A stretch of 15,924 nt of DNA from NCBI GenBank assembly GCA_945869935.1, contig CAMBSA010000005.1, positions 1 through 15,924 of the forward strand. The letters run 5' to 3'. Positions 1 to 8,669 of this stretch are shown in pieces. Both the position numbers and the translations under genes were made by a program. Under the pieces are notes generated by a model. That model did no database searches. It saw nothing but the letters and a program-made list of their open reading frames with translations, and was not told the origin of the DNA. This DNA is from Bordetella parapertussis (GTDB lineage: Bacteria > Pseudomonadota > Gammaproteobacteria > Burkholderiales > SG8-39). Position 1 is the first letter of the stretch, and each line of letters opens with the position of its first letter.

Positions 1-668
1 AGGTCGACAGCATCGTGCGCCAGCAAGGGGGACGCGGCGTACAGGACAACGACCAGCTGCGCAAGGCAGTCGTGGAACGCCTGGTGAACTTCGAACTCGT
101 GGTTCAGGATGCCGAGCGCAAGGGGCTCACCCGCAATACAGAACTGCAGACCCAGCTGGACATTGCCCGCCAGCAGGTGATTTTCAACGCCTACATCGAG
201 GACTACTTCAAGGCCCACCCGATCAAGGACGATGCGCTTCGGACGGAATACACCAAGGTGCGCTCGCAACGCGGCGACAAGGAATTCAAGGCCCGGCACA
301 TTCTCGTGGAAAAGGAATCCGAGGCCAAGGAGATACTCGAGAAGCTCGGCAAGGGAGAAAAGTTCGAGGAACTCGCCAAGGTTTCACGTGACCCCGGTTC
401 CAAGGACAAGGGCGGCGAACTCGACTGGGCCTCACCCGGCACCTTCGTGAAACCGTTCGCCGACGCTCTCTCAAAGCTAGAAAAGGGCAAGACCAGCGAT
501 GCGCCGGTCCAGTCCCAGTTCGGCTTTCACATCATCCGTCTTGATGACGTGCGCTCGGCGCCCTTCCCCAGCTTCGAGCAGGCCAAGGGCCAGATCCAGC
601 AGTACATCCAGGAACAGGAGCTGCAGAAAGTGTTCTCGGACCTGCGCGCCAAGGCGAAAATCGAGTAG
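1..668 (+). CDS. Peptidyl-prolyl cis-trans isomerase, parvulin (PpiC/SurA) type, 5' partial
   Basis: This enzyme catalyses cis-trans isomerisation of X-Pro bonds; the family usually acts as a folding helper in the periplasm or at the outer membrane. The reading frame is open from base 3, and the visible text starts inside a SurA-N-like helical region (VDSIVRQQGG, then LRKAVVERLVNFELVVQDA). The true start and any signal peptide therefore lie upstream of the window, and the GTG at 15 is internal. A complete rotamase domain follows: FKARHILVE at about 300, FEELAKVSRDPGSKDKGGELDW in the middle, and QSQFGFHIIRLDDVR near 515-555. A short helical tail ends in KAKIE and TAG at 666-668. In many betaproteobacteria a gene like this follows ispZ and bolA and faces purL, as here; that is recalled synteny, not something checked. 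The family call is firm. Which paralogue it is, and its cellular location, cannot be decided without the N-terminus. Confidence 0.93.
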   Translation, partial: VDSIVRQQGGRGVQDNDQLRKAVVERLVNFELVVQDAERKGLTRNTELQTQLDIARQQVIFNAYIEDYFKAHPIKDDALRTEYTKVRSQRGDKEFKARHILVEKESEAKEILEKLGKGEKFEELAKVSRDPGSKDKGGELDWASPGTFVKPFADALSKLEKGKTSDAPVQSQFGFHIIRLDDVRSAPFPSFEQAKGQIQQYIQEQELQKVFSDLRAKAKIE

Positions 669-677
669 TGCGGCATC

Positions 678-706
678 CCGCGCTCACCGCTGCGCGGTGA
701 GCGCGG
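678..706. terminator. Perfect hairpin between convergent genes, candidate bidirectional terminator
   Basis: Thirteen bases (CCGCGCTCACCGC) are followed by a 3-base loop TGC and the exact reverse complement. The hairpin starts 9 bases after the isomerase stop and ends 12 bases before the purL stop. A stem this strong between converging genes is typical of a shared transcription end. Neither side has a clear run of T, so it is not a canonical intrinsic terminator. It may act with Rho, or as a 3'-end stabiliser. Confidence 0.55.
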
Positions 707-718
707 CTCGTCGCCTCC

Positions 719-3700
719 TCAGCCCACCCAGACCCGTGCGTTGCGGAACATCCGCAGCCACGGACTCGCTTCACCCCATTCCCGGGGACTCCAGGAGAAC
801 TGCGCGGTCCGGAACACCCGCTCGGGATGCGGCATCAGGATCGTGAAGCGCCCGTCTGCGGTGGTGAAGCCGGTGACGCCCCCGGGCGAACCGTTGGGGT
901 TCGCAGGATAGGTCTCAGCGGGCTTTCCGCGCGAGTCCACGCATCGAAGAGACACGATCGCCTTCTGCCGGGCGGACGGCGTGGCAAACACCGCCCTTCC
1001 TTCTCCGTGCGCGGTCACGATCGGCAGACGGCTGCCGCCCATGCCGGCAAAGACGATCGCGGGACTTTCCGGTATCTCCACCATCAACAGCCGCGCCTCG
1101 AACTGCGCCGAACGGTTGCCGAGGAATCTCGGCCAGTGCTCTGCTCCGGGGATGATCTCGCCGAGCTGGCTCATCATCTGGCAGCCGTTGCAGACCCCGA
1201 GCGCGAAGGTATCGCCACGCCCGAAATACGCTTCGAATTCGTCGCGGGCGCGCGCATTGTGGAGTATCGATTTCGCCCAGCCGGTGCCGCCGCCAAGCAC
1301 ATCGCCGAAGGAAAAGCCGCCGCAGGCGGCAAGTCCGCGGAACTTCGACAGGCTGACCCGGCCTTCGATGATGTCGCTCATGTGCACATCCCAGGCATCG
1401 AAGCCCGCGCGATCGAACGCGGCCGCCATTTCCACCTGCCCGTTGACCCCCTGCTCGCGGAGAATCGCAATCGCCGGGCGTGATCCCCTTGAGACGAACG
1501 GTGCTGCCACGTCGTCGTTTGCATCGAATGTGAGCGTTGCAGACAGTCCGGGAGAATCCGCGTCGAGCAGGGTGTCGTACTCCTCATCGGCGCATTCAGG
1601 ATTGTCGCGAAGTCCCTGCATGCGCCAGGTGACTTCGCTCCAGGCACGCTGCAATTCCACGCGTCGTTCAGAGAAAATCGGCTTTGCGTTGCGCACAAGG
1701 CGGATCTCGCCCCGGGTATTCGGCTGACCGAGAAAATGCGCGACCAGACCGGCTTCCGACAGCCTCCGGAGAACACCTGCCCGATCGTCCGCACGCACCT
1801 GGATCACCGCGCCGAGTTCCTCGGCGAAGAGCGCGGCCAGGACACGTTCCGCGTCACGACCGCTCATGAGTTCGGGGTTCCGCTCGTTGCCATCGACATC
1901 GTGCGCCTGCGCATCGTAGGCAAGCATGTCGAGATTGATCGTCACGCCGGTGCGCCCGGCAAATGCCATCTCGCAGACCGCCGCGAAAAGACCTCCGTCG
2001 GACCGGTCGTGGTAGGCGAGTATCCGCCCCTCATCCGACAGGCTGCGGATCGCGCCGAAGAATCGTGCAAGTTCCTGTGCATCGTCGAGATCCGGCGCAA
2101 CGTCGCCGAGCTGGCCATAGACCTGCCCGAGTATCGAACCTCCAAGACGATTGCGGCCGCGCCCGAGATCGACAAGCAGGAGTTCTGTCGGACCTGCAGC
2201 GGACACGAGTTCGGGCGTAAGCACACGCCGCACATCGGTACAGGGCGCGACCGCCGTCGCAATCAGCGACATCGGTGACACGACCTCCCGCGCCGAGCCG
2301 TCCGCATCCTTCCACGACGTGCGCATCGAAAGGGAATCCTTGCCCACCGGAATGCTCAGGCCGAGCGCCGGGCAAAGTTCCATGCCAACGGCACGCACGG
2401 CGTCAAACAGCGCCGCATCCTCGCCGGGAAAGCCGGCCGCGGCCATCCAATTAGCCGACAGTTTCACCCGGGAGAGCGACTCCACCGGAGCCGCCGCGAT
2501 ATTCGTTATTGCCTCCGCAATCGCCATTCGCGCCGAGGCCGCGGCATTGATCAGCGCGAGCGGCGTTCGCTCGCCCACTGAAAACGCCTCGCCCGCATGC
2601 CCTTCAAAATCCGCGAGAGTCGCCGCGCAATCCGCCACCGGCGTCTGCCAGGGGCCGACAAACGGATCGCGTGCGCACAAGCCGCCGACGGTGCGATCAC
2701 CGATGGAAATCAGGAAGGTCTTGTTCGCCACCGTCGGATGCCTGAGCACCCTATAGCAGGCCTCGGAGAGTTCCACATCCGATAGGTCGATCCGACGCCG
2801 GTCTGGCCTGGCTCTGCGGACATCGCGCAGCATTTTCGGTGCCTTGCCGAGCAGGGCCTCGAGCTGCATGTCCACCGGCTCATTGCCGAACACCGGATCG
2901 CGGACAACGAGGCGCCCGTCGTCCGTGGCCGGCCCCAACACCGCGTACGGGCAACGCTCGCGCCGGCAGATCGCATCGAACTCGGCAAGCGACTCCGCCG
3001 CGATTGCCAGCACATAGCGCTCCTGCGACTCGTTGCACCAGACTTCGCGGGGAGTCATTCCGCTCTCTTCACTCGGAGCCGCCCGGAGATTGACCTGCGT
3101 TCCGCGACCGGCACCGTACGCGATTTCCGGCACCGCGTTGGACAGACCGCCCGCGCCGACATCATGGATCGAAAGGATCGGGTTGGCCGCGCCCCGCTGC
3201 CAGCAACGGTCGATCACTTCCTGCGCGCGACGCTGAATCTCGGCATTCCCGCGCTGGACGGAGTCGAAGTCGAGCGATTCGGTATTGGCACCGGTATCCA
3301 TGCTCGACGCGGCGCCGCCCCCCATGCCGATCAGCATTCCCGGGCCACCGATCTGAATAAATAATGCCCCGGCCGGGACCTCCGCCTTGAACGACTGGTC
3401 GGCCGGAATCGCGCCGACGCCGCCCGCGAGCATGATCGGCTTGTGATAGCCGCGCGCGACGCCGTCGACTTCCATCTCGAACGCGCGAAAGTAGCCCGCA
3501 AGATTCGGGCGGCCGAATTCGTTGTTGAACGATGCGGCGCCGATCGGACCATCGAGCATGATCGAGAGCGCCGAGGCAATTCGCGACGGCTTGCCTATGC
3601 TTAGCTCCCAAGGCTGTTCGGCGCCCGGAATCCGCAGATTCGAGACCGAGAATCCGCATACGCCCGCCTTCGGCTTTGCACCGCGGCCGGTCGCCCCCTC

Positions 3701-4648
3701 GTCGCGTATCTCGCCGCCGGAGCCGGTCGCCGCGCCGGGATACGGCGAGATCGCGGTGGGGTGATTGTGCGTCTCGCACTTGAGCAGGAAATTAGTCAGG
3801 TCTCGATTCGCTCGATACAGACCCTGCATATCCGGGTGAAAGCGCGCCGCCACCCGGCCTTCCAGCACAGCGGCATTATCGGAATAGGCAACAACCGTTC
3901 CCTGTGGCGTGATGCGATGCGTGTTCTTGATCATGCCGAACAGCGAGTCCGGCTGCGTTTCGCCGTCCACGATCCAGCTCGCGTTGAAAATCTTGTGTCG
4001 GCAGTGCTCGGAATTGGCCTGTGCGAACATGGTGAGTTCGACATCGGTGGGATTTCGCTTTTCGCGCAGGAAGATATCCACGAGGTAATCGATTTCATCG
4101 GGCGCGAGTGCAAGTCCGAGTTCGGCATTCGCGCGATCCAGCGCACTGCGCCCTTGCCCGATGAGGTCGACCGTGCCGAGTGGCGGCGGCTCGACATGCC
4201 GGAACAGGGCATCGGCCGCCTCTATCGATTCCAGCACCGTCTCGATCATCCGGTCATGCAGGAGTGCGCTTATCGCAGCCTTGTGCCCTTCGATCGGGCC
4301 TTCGATCTGATACGCCGTGCCGCGCTCGACCCGCCGCACCGCCTCCAGCCCGCAGTGCCGTGCGATATCGGTCGCCTTGGAGGACCAGGGCGATATCGTG
4401 CCGATACGCGGGACCACGAGCACGCCCGAGAATGCCGGCGCCGCGTCGGAGGCGCCGGTGAGCCCGAGCAGATCTTCGAGGGTGCGCTTCTCCCGATCGG
4501 TGAGCTCGCGCTCCAGTTCGGCGAAGTACCAGTGCTCGGATGAGCGCAATGCGAGCCGCGGATCAAGCCGGGCAAGCGAACCATTCAGCTTGGATGTGCG
4601 AAACGCTGAGAGCGCGGCTTCTCCGCGCAGTCTGGTCACGGTCGACAT
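719..4648 (-). CDS. purL: Phosphoribosylformylglycinamidine synthase, single-chain form
   Basis: PurL (FGAM synthase) converts FGAR, glutamine and ATP to FGAM in the fourth step of de novo purine synthesis, in the cytosol. The 1309 residues match the large proteobacterial form (about 1300), in which synthetase and glutaminase are fused. Visible motifs are NSEHCRH at 212-218, KCETHNHP at 290-297, the glycine-rich [19 protein letters not shown] near 305-323, and a second synthetase half with [12 protein letters not shown] and PVGKDSLSM. The C-terminal class I glutamine amidotransferase domain starts near 1057. It has the nucleophile in GVCNGCQM (Cys about 1153) and the His-Glu pair in MPHPER (about 1274 and 1276). 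The ATG is preceded by no clear Shine-Dalgarno sequence, but the N-terminus ([16 protein letters not shown]) fits the family. The gene appears complete, with all catalytic residues in place. It probably has its own promoter 88 bases or so upstream. Confidence 0.98.
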   Translation of the reverse strand: MSTVTRLRGEAALSAFRTSKLNGSLARLDPRLALRSSEHWYFAELERELTDREKRTLEDLLGLTGASDAAPAFSGVLVVPRIGTISPWSSKATDIARHCGLEAVRRVERGTAYQIEGPIEGHKAAISALLHDRMIETVLESIEAADALFRHVEPPPLGTVDLIGQGRSALDRANAELGLALAPDEIDYLVDIFLREKRNPTDVELTMFAQANSEHCRHKIFNASWIVDGETQPDSLFGMIKNTHRITPQGTVVAYSDNAAVLEGRVAARFHPDMQGLYRANRDLTNFLLKCETHNHPTAISPYPGAATGSGGEIRDEGATGRGAKPKAGVCGFSVSNLRIPGAEQPWELSIGKPSRIASALSIMLDGPIGAASFNNEFGRPNLAGYFRAFEMEVDGVARGYHKPIMLAGGVGAIPADQSFKAEVPAGALFIQIGGPGMLIGMGGGAASSMDTGANTESLDFDSVQRGNAEIQRRAQEVIDRCWQRGAANPILSIHDVGAGGLSNAVPEIAYGAGRGTQVNLRAAPSEESGMTPREVWCNESQERYVLAIAAESLAEFDAICRRERCPYAVLGPATDDGRLVVRDPVFGNEPVDMQLEALLGKAPKMLRDVRRARPDRRRIDLSDVELSEACYRVLRHPTVANKTFLISIGDRTVGGLCARDPFVGPWQTPVADCAATLADFEGHAGEAFSVGERTPLALINAAASARMAIAEAITNIAAAPVESLSRVKLSANWMAAAGFPGEDAALFDAVRAVGMELCPALGLSIPVGKDSLSMRTSWKDADGSAREVVSPMSLIATAVAPCTDVRRVLTPELVSAAGPTELLLVDLGRGRNRLGGSILGQVYGQLGDVAPDLDDAQELARFFGAIRSLSDEGRILAYHDRSDGGLFAAVCEMAFAGRTGVTINLDMLAYDAQAHDVDGNERNPELMSGRDAERVLAALFAEELGAVIQVRADDRAGVLRRLSEAGLVAHFLGQPNTRGEIRLVRNAKPIFSERRVELQRAWSEVTWRMQGLRDNPECADEEYDTLLDADSPGLSATLTFDANDDVAAPFVSRGSRPAIAILREQGVNGQVEMAAAFDRAGFDAWDVHMSDIIEGRVSLSKFRGLAACGGFSFGDVLGGGTGWAKSILHNARARDEFEAYFGRGDTFALGVCNGCQMMSQLGEIIPGAEHWPRFLGNRSAQFEARLLMVEIPESPAIVFAGMGGSRLPIVTAHGEGRAVFATPSARQKAIVSLRCVDSRGKPAETYPANPNGSPGGVTGFTTADGRFTILMPHPERVFRTAQFSWSPREWGEASPWLRMFRNARVWVG

Positions 4649-4736
4649 GGAAGAGCCGCTCTGGGGAATTGGATACTCGTGGACGGCTCAGTGACAAACA
4701 TGTCCAGGCCGGTTGCGGATCGAACAGGATCGCATC

Positions 4737-4758
4737 GAGACCGGATTATACCGGTCTC
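4737..4758 (-). promoter_or_regulatory. Probable purL promoter: TATAAT -10 in the centre of a palindrome
   Basis: Read on the - strand, the site is GAGACCGG, TATAAT, CCGGTCTC. It is a perfect 8-base inverted repeat whose 6-base centre (4745-4750) is a consensus -10 hexamer. It lies 30 bases after the end of the upstream 1214-codon gene and about 90 bases before the purL ATG, in a 139-base gap. No good -35 hexamer sits at 16-18 bases. A repressor dimer bound over the arms would block the promoter. The same repeat could instead fold in RNA reading through from upstream, but no T-run follows on the - strand. The 5' leader (about 4649-4737) has a weak GAGCCG/CGGCTC pairing (4653-4658 with 4684-4689), and I recognise no riboswitch in it. 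Confidence 0.5.
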
Positions 4759-4787
4759 ACGATCTGCGACGGCGACACCCGGGAGCC

Positions 4788-7700
4788 TCAGTTGCGCCTG
4801 AACTGGGGCGCCTCGAGCGTGCCGCCGAGCATGAGGGTCGCCTTCCCCTGCATGCCCACCGACTTGAGCTCTAGAGCGAAACGTCCTGCGATGCCACGCT
4901 GCGGATCTACCTCCGCGCTGCCCGATGCGTTCAGCAATCCCGCCACAAGGCGAAGCTGCCTCGCCTGTACACGTCCGGAATCGTAGATCGCGATGCCGCT
5001 GATTTCCGAAAATGGAGTGCTCCCGCCCGATGCATTTCCCGACTGCAGGACCTGCGTCAGATCGACGCCGACGAGCGTACCCTTCTGCACGGTGAACGCC
5101 GCTTCGACGCGCGGAGCCGCGAGCAGCTTGTCCGGCGTGGCCGCCTTCATTGCGAAAACCGCCTTTCCTTCCAGCACGCCTGCGTTGATCAAGGCACCTG
5201 CCAGTTTTGACACGTTGCCACGGCGAAGCGCAAGTTCGCCATCGAGCGTCCAGCCTGCCCGCCAGCGAAGACGTGTATTGCCGCTCATCGTGCCGCCGAG
5301 AGCACTCAGTTCGATTTCATTGAAAACGAGCTCGTCGCGTTTCAGGGTTCCGCGGGCGCTGATCTCGTCCAGAACCACTGCCGCCTTCCCACCGCCAAAG
5401 GGAAAAGCAAATGCCTTGCCCGCCAGATCGATTTTCGCCTCGACGCCACTGAACTCCGCGCGTATCGACAGCGCCTTGTCCGCGCTCGCCGCACCGACCT
5501 GCGCCAGGCTGCCATCGGCGCCGAAATTGGCTGCAATATCGAGCGCCGGCAGCGCAAGCCCCGGAATATCGAATTTTGCGCTGTGCGCGGTGAGCGCCTG
5601 AAACCGGAATGCGCTCGCGTCGCTCTTGTCCCAAAGCGCTGCAAGCGCCGCCTGCGGGATCACCGCACCTTCGAGGTCAAGAGACTTGAACACCTTGTGA
5701 TCCTCGCGCAGGGTCGCGAGTTCCGGAATCGCATGCACCGACTCAAATCTTGTCAGCGCATCGGTGCCGATCGTCACCTTGTCAAAGCGCACCTTGGGCA
5801 ACGGGAAGAGCGCGAGGTGAACCGAGCCGATCTTCACCGGCTGGCCGAAGCGGACGGACGCCGCCTTCTCGAAGCCCGCAGGATCGAGAGGCACAAGATG
5901 GATCGCAACAATCGCCGCAATCAGAAGCCCGAACAATCCCAGCGCGATCATTTTTCCGGGCGAACGCCCACCGGAGCGCCTCGGCGGTGCCTGATACCTT
6001 GGTTCCTGCACCGCCTCGGGCCGGACCTCCACGGGAGCGGGCTTGCTTGCGGCGACGCTGCGTTCACGCGCCCGAGCCTCCTTGCGTGCGAGCGCCACGG
6101 CTTCGGCTTCCGCACGAATGCCGGTTGCCGCGACCGATGCCGATTGCACCGTCACGACCGCCGCGCGTTCCGCCAGCTCGGCGGATTCACGGGCCGCGCG
6201 CTCCTCCGCCTCGCGACGCTCGTTGACGCGATCTTCTTCCTCGTGCACACGCAATGCGTCCTGGCGTGACTGCTCCTCGGCTTGCCTTGCTGCGCGCGCA
6301 GACTCCTCCTGCTCGCGCGCCTGTCGCGCCGCCTCATCACGGACGCGCTGCTCGTCCTCGCGCCGCTGGCGCAGGATCTGTGCTTCCTGCTCCGCGCGCC
6401 GTTCGGCATCGAGTCGCGCTCGTTCAAGCGACTCCGCCTTCGCCTTTTCCTCCGCCTCTTGCCGCGCGCGCTCGGCGTTCCCCGCGGCGCGGCGCTGCGC
6501 CTCTTCGCGGGCAGCCGTTTCCTGCCCGAGTTTTGCCTTCAGGTCCTCCGCTTCACGCTCGGCCTCACGCCGGACGCGTTCTTCAGCCTCGCGAATCCGT
6601 GCACGCGCGGTTTCTTCCTGCACGGCCCGTTCGTCGGACTCGCGACGCGCCCGCTCTTCGTCCTCCAGCCGCCGCGCGTTCGCCTCCGATTCTTCGCGTG
6701 CACGCCGATGAGACTCCTCGGAGGCGCGGCGTTCGGCCTCTTCGTCCGCACGACGCTCCGCCTCCGCACGCGCCCGGCGCTCCTCCTCAAGCTGTGCCTT
6801 GAGCGCCTCCGCTTCCGCCCGCGCCCTGTCATCCGCTTCGCGACGTGCCTGCTCCGCGGCACGCTCGGCCGCCTCTTTCGCCCCGATCTCGCGTGCGCGC
6901 CGGTCTGCCTCGTCACGCTCCCGCCGCTCCGCGTCTTCCGCCGCGCGACGTTCCGATTCGGCCCGCTCCCGCCGCTCCGCTTCAAGTTGCGCCTTCAGCG
7001 CGTCGGCTTCCACCCGCGCTTTTTCTTCCGCCTCGCGATGCACCTGCTCCGCGATACGGGCGGCCTCCGCGCGCGCGCGACGCTCGGCGGCTTCACGCGC
7101 CTCTCGCCCGGCTTCTTCGGCGGCGCGTCGCTGCGCCTCGAGTTGCGCTTTCAATTCCTCCGCTGCCAGACGCGCCTTTTCCTCCGCCTCGCGGCGCGCC
7201 CGATCAGCGGCACGCTCGGCCTCTTCCTTCGCGCGTCGTTCCGCTTCTTCGCGCGCACGCCGTTCGGCTTCCTCTGCGGCACGACGCTCGGCTTCGAGCT
7301 GCGCCTTCAGCGCCTCGGCCTCCTCGCGTGCCTTCTGTTCCGCTTCCCGGCGCGCCTGCTCCGCCGCGCGCTCGGCCTCTTCTTTCACGCGCCGCTCGGC
7401 GTCTTCCCGGGCAAGCCGCTCGGCCTCCTCCGCCGCGCGGCGTTCCGCTTCAGCGCGCTCGCGCCGCTCCGCCTCAAGCTGCGCCTTGAGCGATTCCGCC
7501 TCGAGTCGCGCCTTTTCTTCCGCTTCACGGCGCGCTTGCTCGGCAGCCCGCGCCGCGTCTTCACGTGTGCGGCGCTCTGCATCGAGCTGAGCCTTGAGCG
7601 CGTCGGCCTCCTGCCGCGCCCTGGCTTCCGCCTCCCGCCGCATCCGTTCCTGCGCTTCCCGCGCAGCCTCTTCCGCCGCTTCCTTGGCCTTGCGTTCCTG

Positions 7701-8432
7701 TTCGAGCCGGGCACGCAGTTCTTCCGCTTCACGGGCGGCTTTCGCCTGCGCTTCGGCCAGAAGTCGGGCTTCCGCCTCGGCTTTTTCCCGCGCCTTTGCG
7801 GCGGCAAGTGCCTGCGTTTCGGCTTCTGCACGTGCCTTGAGTTCGGCCTGCAGTCTCGCCTTGAGTTCAGCCTCGAGCCGTGCCTTCTGTTCCGCCTCGT
7901 GTTTCACGCGTACAGCGGCTTCCGCCCTGGCGCGCGCTTCGGCGTCCGCCTTGGCCTTCGCCTCGGCTTCGAGTTTTGCCTTTACGGCAGCTTCGGCCCG
8001 AGCGCGTGCCAATGCCTCAGCGCGCGCCTTGTTGTCCGCTTCGAGTTTTGCCGCCGCCTCCGCCGCGCGCTTTTGCGCCTGGTCGTCGGGACGCCCGGAC
8101 GCCGGGCCCGCGAGACTCGTAAAATCGAGATCGTCGTCGTCACCGCCGGGATCGGCGGCCGGCGAGGGCGCGGATGGCTGTGGCGAGGGAGCAGCCGCCT
8201 TGGGGGCGGCCGCCACGAATTCGCGGATGAATCCTTCCTTTGCCATGCCAACCAGGGCCTGCAGCAGCTTTGCTTCAGTTTCCTTGGGAAATTTCTGTTT
8301 CAGATCGCCGACTGTCACCTTGCCGTCCACCTCCTTCAGGAGGTTGCGCAGATCGCGGGCGAGGAGACTGGTCTTGCCAGTCGCCTCCATCAGGCCCTTT
8401 GCGGTCTTGGTGAATACGGAGCGCCGATCCAT
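4788..8432 (-). CDS. AsmA-like membrane protein with a very long Ala/Glu/Arg helical cytoplasmic region
   Basis: This 1214-residue protein has five visible parts. Residues 1-73 form a compact helical domain ([53 protein letters not shown]) that resembles a winged helix; I recall similar N-termini in other betaproteobacterial proteins of unknown function. Residues 75-115 are Ala/Pro-rich with an acidic patch GGDDDDLDF. Residues 115-756 are almost wholly Ala, Glu, Arg and Lys with no proline. Residues 797-827 are a basic, proline-bearing linker. A membrane span follows (about 829-846, [20 protein letters not shown]), then about 370 residues resembling AsmA ([36 protein letters not shown], ending [12 protein letters not shown]). 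The basic flank puts the N-terminus in the cytoplasm and the AsmA part in the periplasm. AsmA relatives take part in lipid transport to, and assembly of, the outer membrane; the function here is unknown. The start is fixed by an in-frame stop 42 bases upstream with no other ATG. The Shine-Dalgarno is poor, and a run of A precedes the ATG. Confidence 0.85.
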   Translation of the reverse strand: MDRRSVFTKTAKGLMEATGKTSLLARDLRNLLKEVDGKVTVGDLKQKFPKETEAKLLQALVGMAKEGFIREFVAAAPKAAAPSPQPSAPSPAADPGGDDDDLDFTSLAGPASGRPDDQAQKRAAEAAAKLEADNKARAEALARARAEAAVKAKLEAEAKAKADAEARARAEAAVRVKHEAEQKARLEAELKARLQAELKARAEAETQALAAAKAREKAEAEARLLAEAQAKAAREAEELRARLEQERKAKEAAEEAAREAQERMRREAEARARQEADALKAQLDAERRTREDAARAAEQARREAEEKARLEAESLKAQLEAERRERAEAERRAAEEAERLAREDAERRVKEEAERAAEQARREAEQKAREEAEALKAQLEAERRAAEEAERRAREEAERRAKEEAERAADRARREAEEKARLAAEELKAQLEAQRRAAEEAGREAREAAERRARAEAARIAEQVHREAEEKARVEADALKAQLEAERRERAESERRAAEDAERRERDEADRRAREIGAKEAAERAAEQARREADDRARAEAEALKAQLEEERRARAEAERRADEEAERRASEESHRRAREESEANARRLEDEERARRESDERAVQEETARARIREAEERVRREAEREAEDLKAKLGQETAAREEAQRRAAGNAERARQEAEEKAKAESLERARLDAERRAEQEAQILRQRREDEQRVRDEAARQAREQEESARAARQAEEQSRQDALRVHEEEDRVNERREAEERAARESAELAERAAVVTVQSASVAATGIRAEAEAVALARKEARARERSVAASKPAPVEVRPEAVQEPRYQAPPRRSGGRSPGKMIALGLFGLLIAAIVAIHLVPLDPAGFEKAASVRFGQPVKIGSVHLALFPLPKVRFDKVTIGTDALTRFESVHAIPELATLREDHKVFKSLDLEGAVIPQAALAALWDKSDASAFRFQALTAHSAKFDIPGLALPALDIAANFGADGSLAQVGAASADKALSIRAEFSGVEAKIDLAGKAFAFPFGGGKAAVVLDEISARGTLKRDELVFNEIELSALGGTMSGNTRLRWRAGWTLDGELALRRGNVSKLAGALINAGVLEGKAVFAMKAATPDKLLAAPRVEAAFTVQKGTLVGVDLTQVLQSGNASGGSTPFSEISGIAIYDSGRVQARQLRLVAGLLNASGSAEVDPQRGIAGRFALELKSVGMQGKATLMLGGTLEAPQFRRN
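6528..7598 (-). repeat. Modular protein repeat (LKAQL modules) inside the helical region
   Basis: Six exact LKAQL pentapeptides begin at residues 279, 315, 375, 427, 479 and 544, and a seventh copy (LKAKL) at 631. Each is followed by (E/D)AERR or a variant, then blocks such as EEAERRAR and [14 protein letters not shown]. Module lengths are 36, 60, 52, 52, 65 and 87 residues. The repeat is strong in protein and imperfect in DNA, so it looks like old internal duplication with later drift. The same composition leaves several other frames open here; these are shadows. Confidence 0.8.
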
Positions 8433-8473
8433 TTTTTTCAGGAATGTTTTTGCGATGCGAAATCGGAATGCCC

Positions 8474-8479
8474 ATTATA
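8474..8479 (-). promoter_or_regulatory. Probable promoter -10 box of the AsmA-like gene
   Basis: A perfect TATAAT on the - strand lies 41 bases before the ATG at 8432, giving a leader of about 35 bases. No good -35 hexamer is seen at 16-18 bases (CATGGC at best). An 8-base palindrome AGGCGCCT (8479-8486) adjoins it on the upstream side. Perfect -10 hexamers are uncommon in DNA this G+C-rich, which supports the call. Confidence 0.5.
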
Positions 8480-8598
8480 GGCGCCTGTCGGTCCTCGCCA
8501 TGCTCCGACGCGCAGGGGACAGGCCCAAAGAGGAACCAGTTCACATCCTCGGCCAGGGGCTGGCAGGCGCTCAAGGCGAGTAAACAAGAGCCGCATGG

Positions 8599-8604
8599 TA
8601 AAAT
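8599..8604 (+). promoter_or_regulatory. Possible -10 box (TAAAAT) of the efflux transporter gene
   Basis: TAAAAT on the + strand lies about 66 bases before the preferred start at 8670. It falls in the divergent gap 8433-8669, and no convincing -35 is visible. If it is real, transcription would begin near 8611 and the longer reading from the ATG at 8595 could not be translated. Nothing else is recognised in this gap beyond the - strand TATAAT and a 5-base GCCAG/CTGGC inverted repeat at 8552-8564. Confidence 0.25.
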
Positions 8605-8669
8605 TTCCCTCACTTTCAGGCAGATTTTTCCGCCCGATTCCCGAGCACGCCGCACTGTCAATCCATCGA

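Noticed and set aside
4649..4737. Possible riboswitch in the purL leader
   Set aside because: Only weak short pairings (such as GAGCCG with CGGCTC) are seen. I recognise no conserved purine, PRPP or ppGpp aptamer core.
4737..4758. Inverted repeat as intrinsic terminator of the AsmA-like gene
   Set aside because: No T-run follows on the - strand and the loop is exactly TATAAT, so a promoter or operator is preferred, though a dual role is not excluded.
8432..8438. Run of seven A on the - strand at the AsmA-like start, considered for programmed slippage
   Set aside because: The run lies before and at the first base of the ATG, so slippage there would not change the reading frame.
6282..8480. 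A 732-codon open frame on the + strand opposite the AsmA-like gene, plus several other long frames there
   Set aside because: The Ala/Glu/Arg-rich codons of the - strand gene leave complementary frames without stops. The translated products are Arg/Leu/Phe- or Ser/Ala/Arg-rich low-complexity text with no domain, and the - strand reading has an AsmA-like domain, a membrane span and a promoter.
8438..8661. Short - strand frames in the divergent gap, one with a lipobox-like LSAC (LLALSACQPLAED)
   Set aside because: It has no charged signal-peptide start, no Shine-Dalgarno, and its frame runs into the AsmA-like gene; the TATAAT of that gene lies inside it. Chance is the simpler explanation.
8595..8669. 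25-residue N-terminal extension of the efflux transporter from the ATG at 8595
   Set aside because: It adds a segment without a membrane span, exceeds the usual family length and overlaps a possible -10 box. It remains an alternative start.
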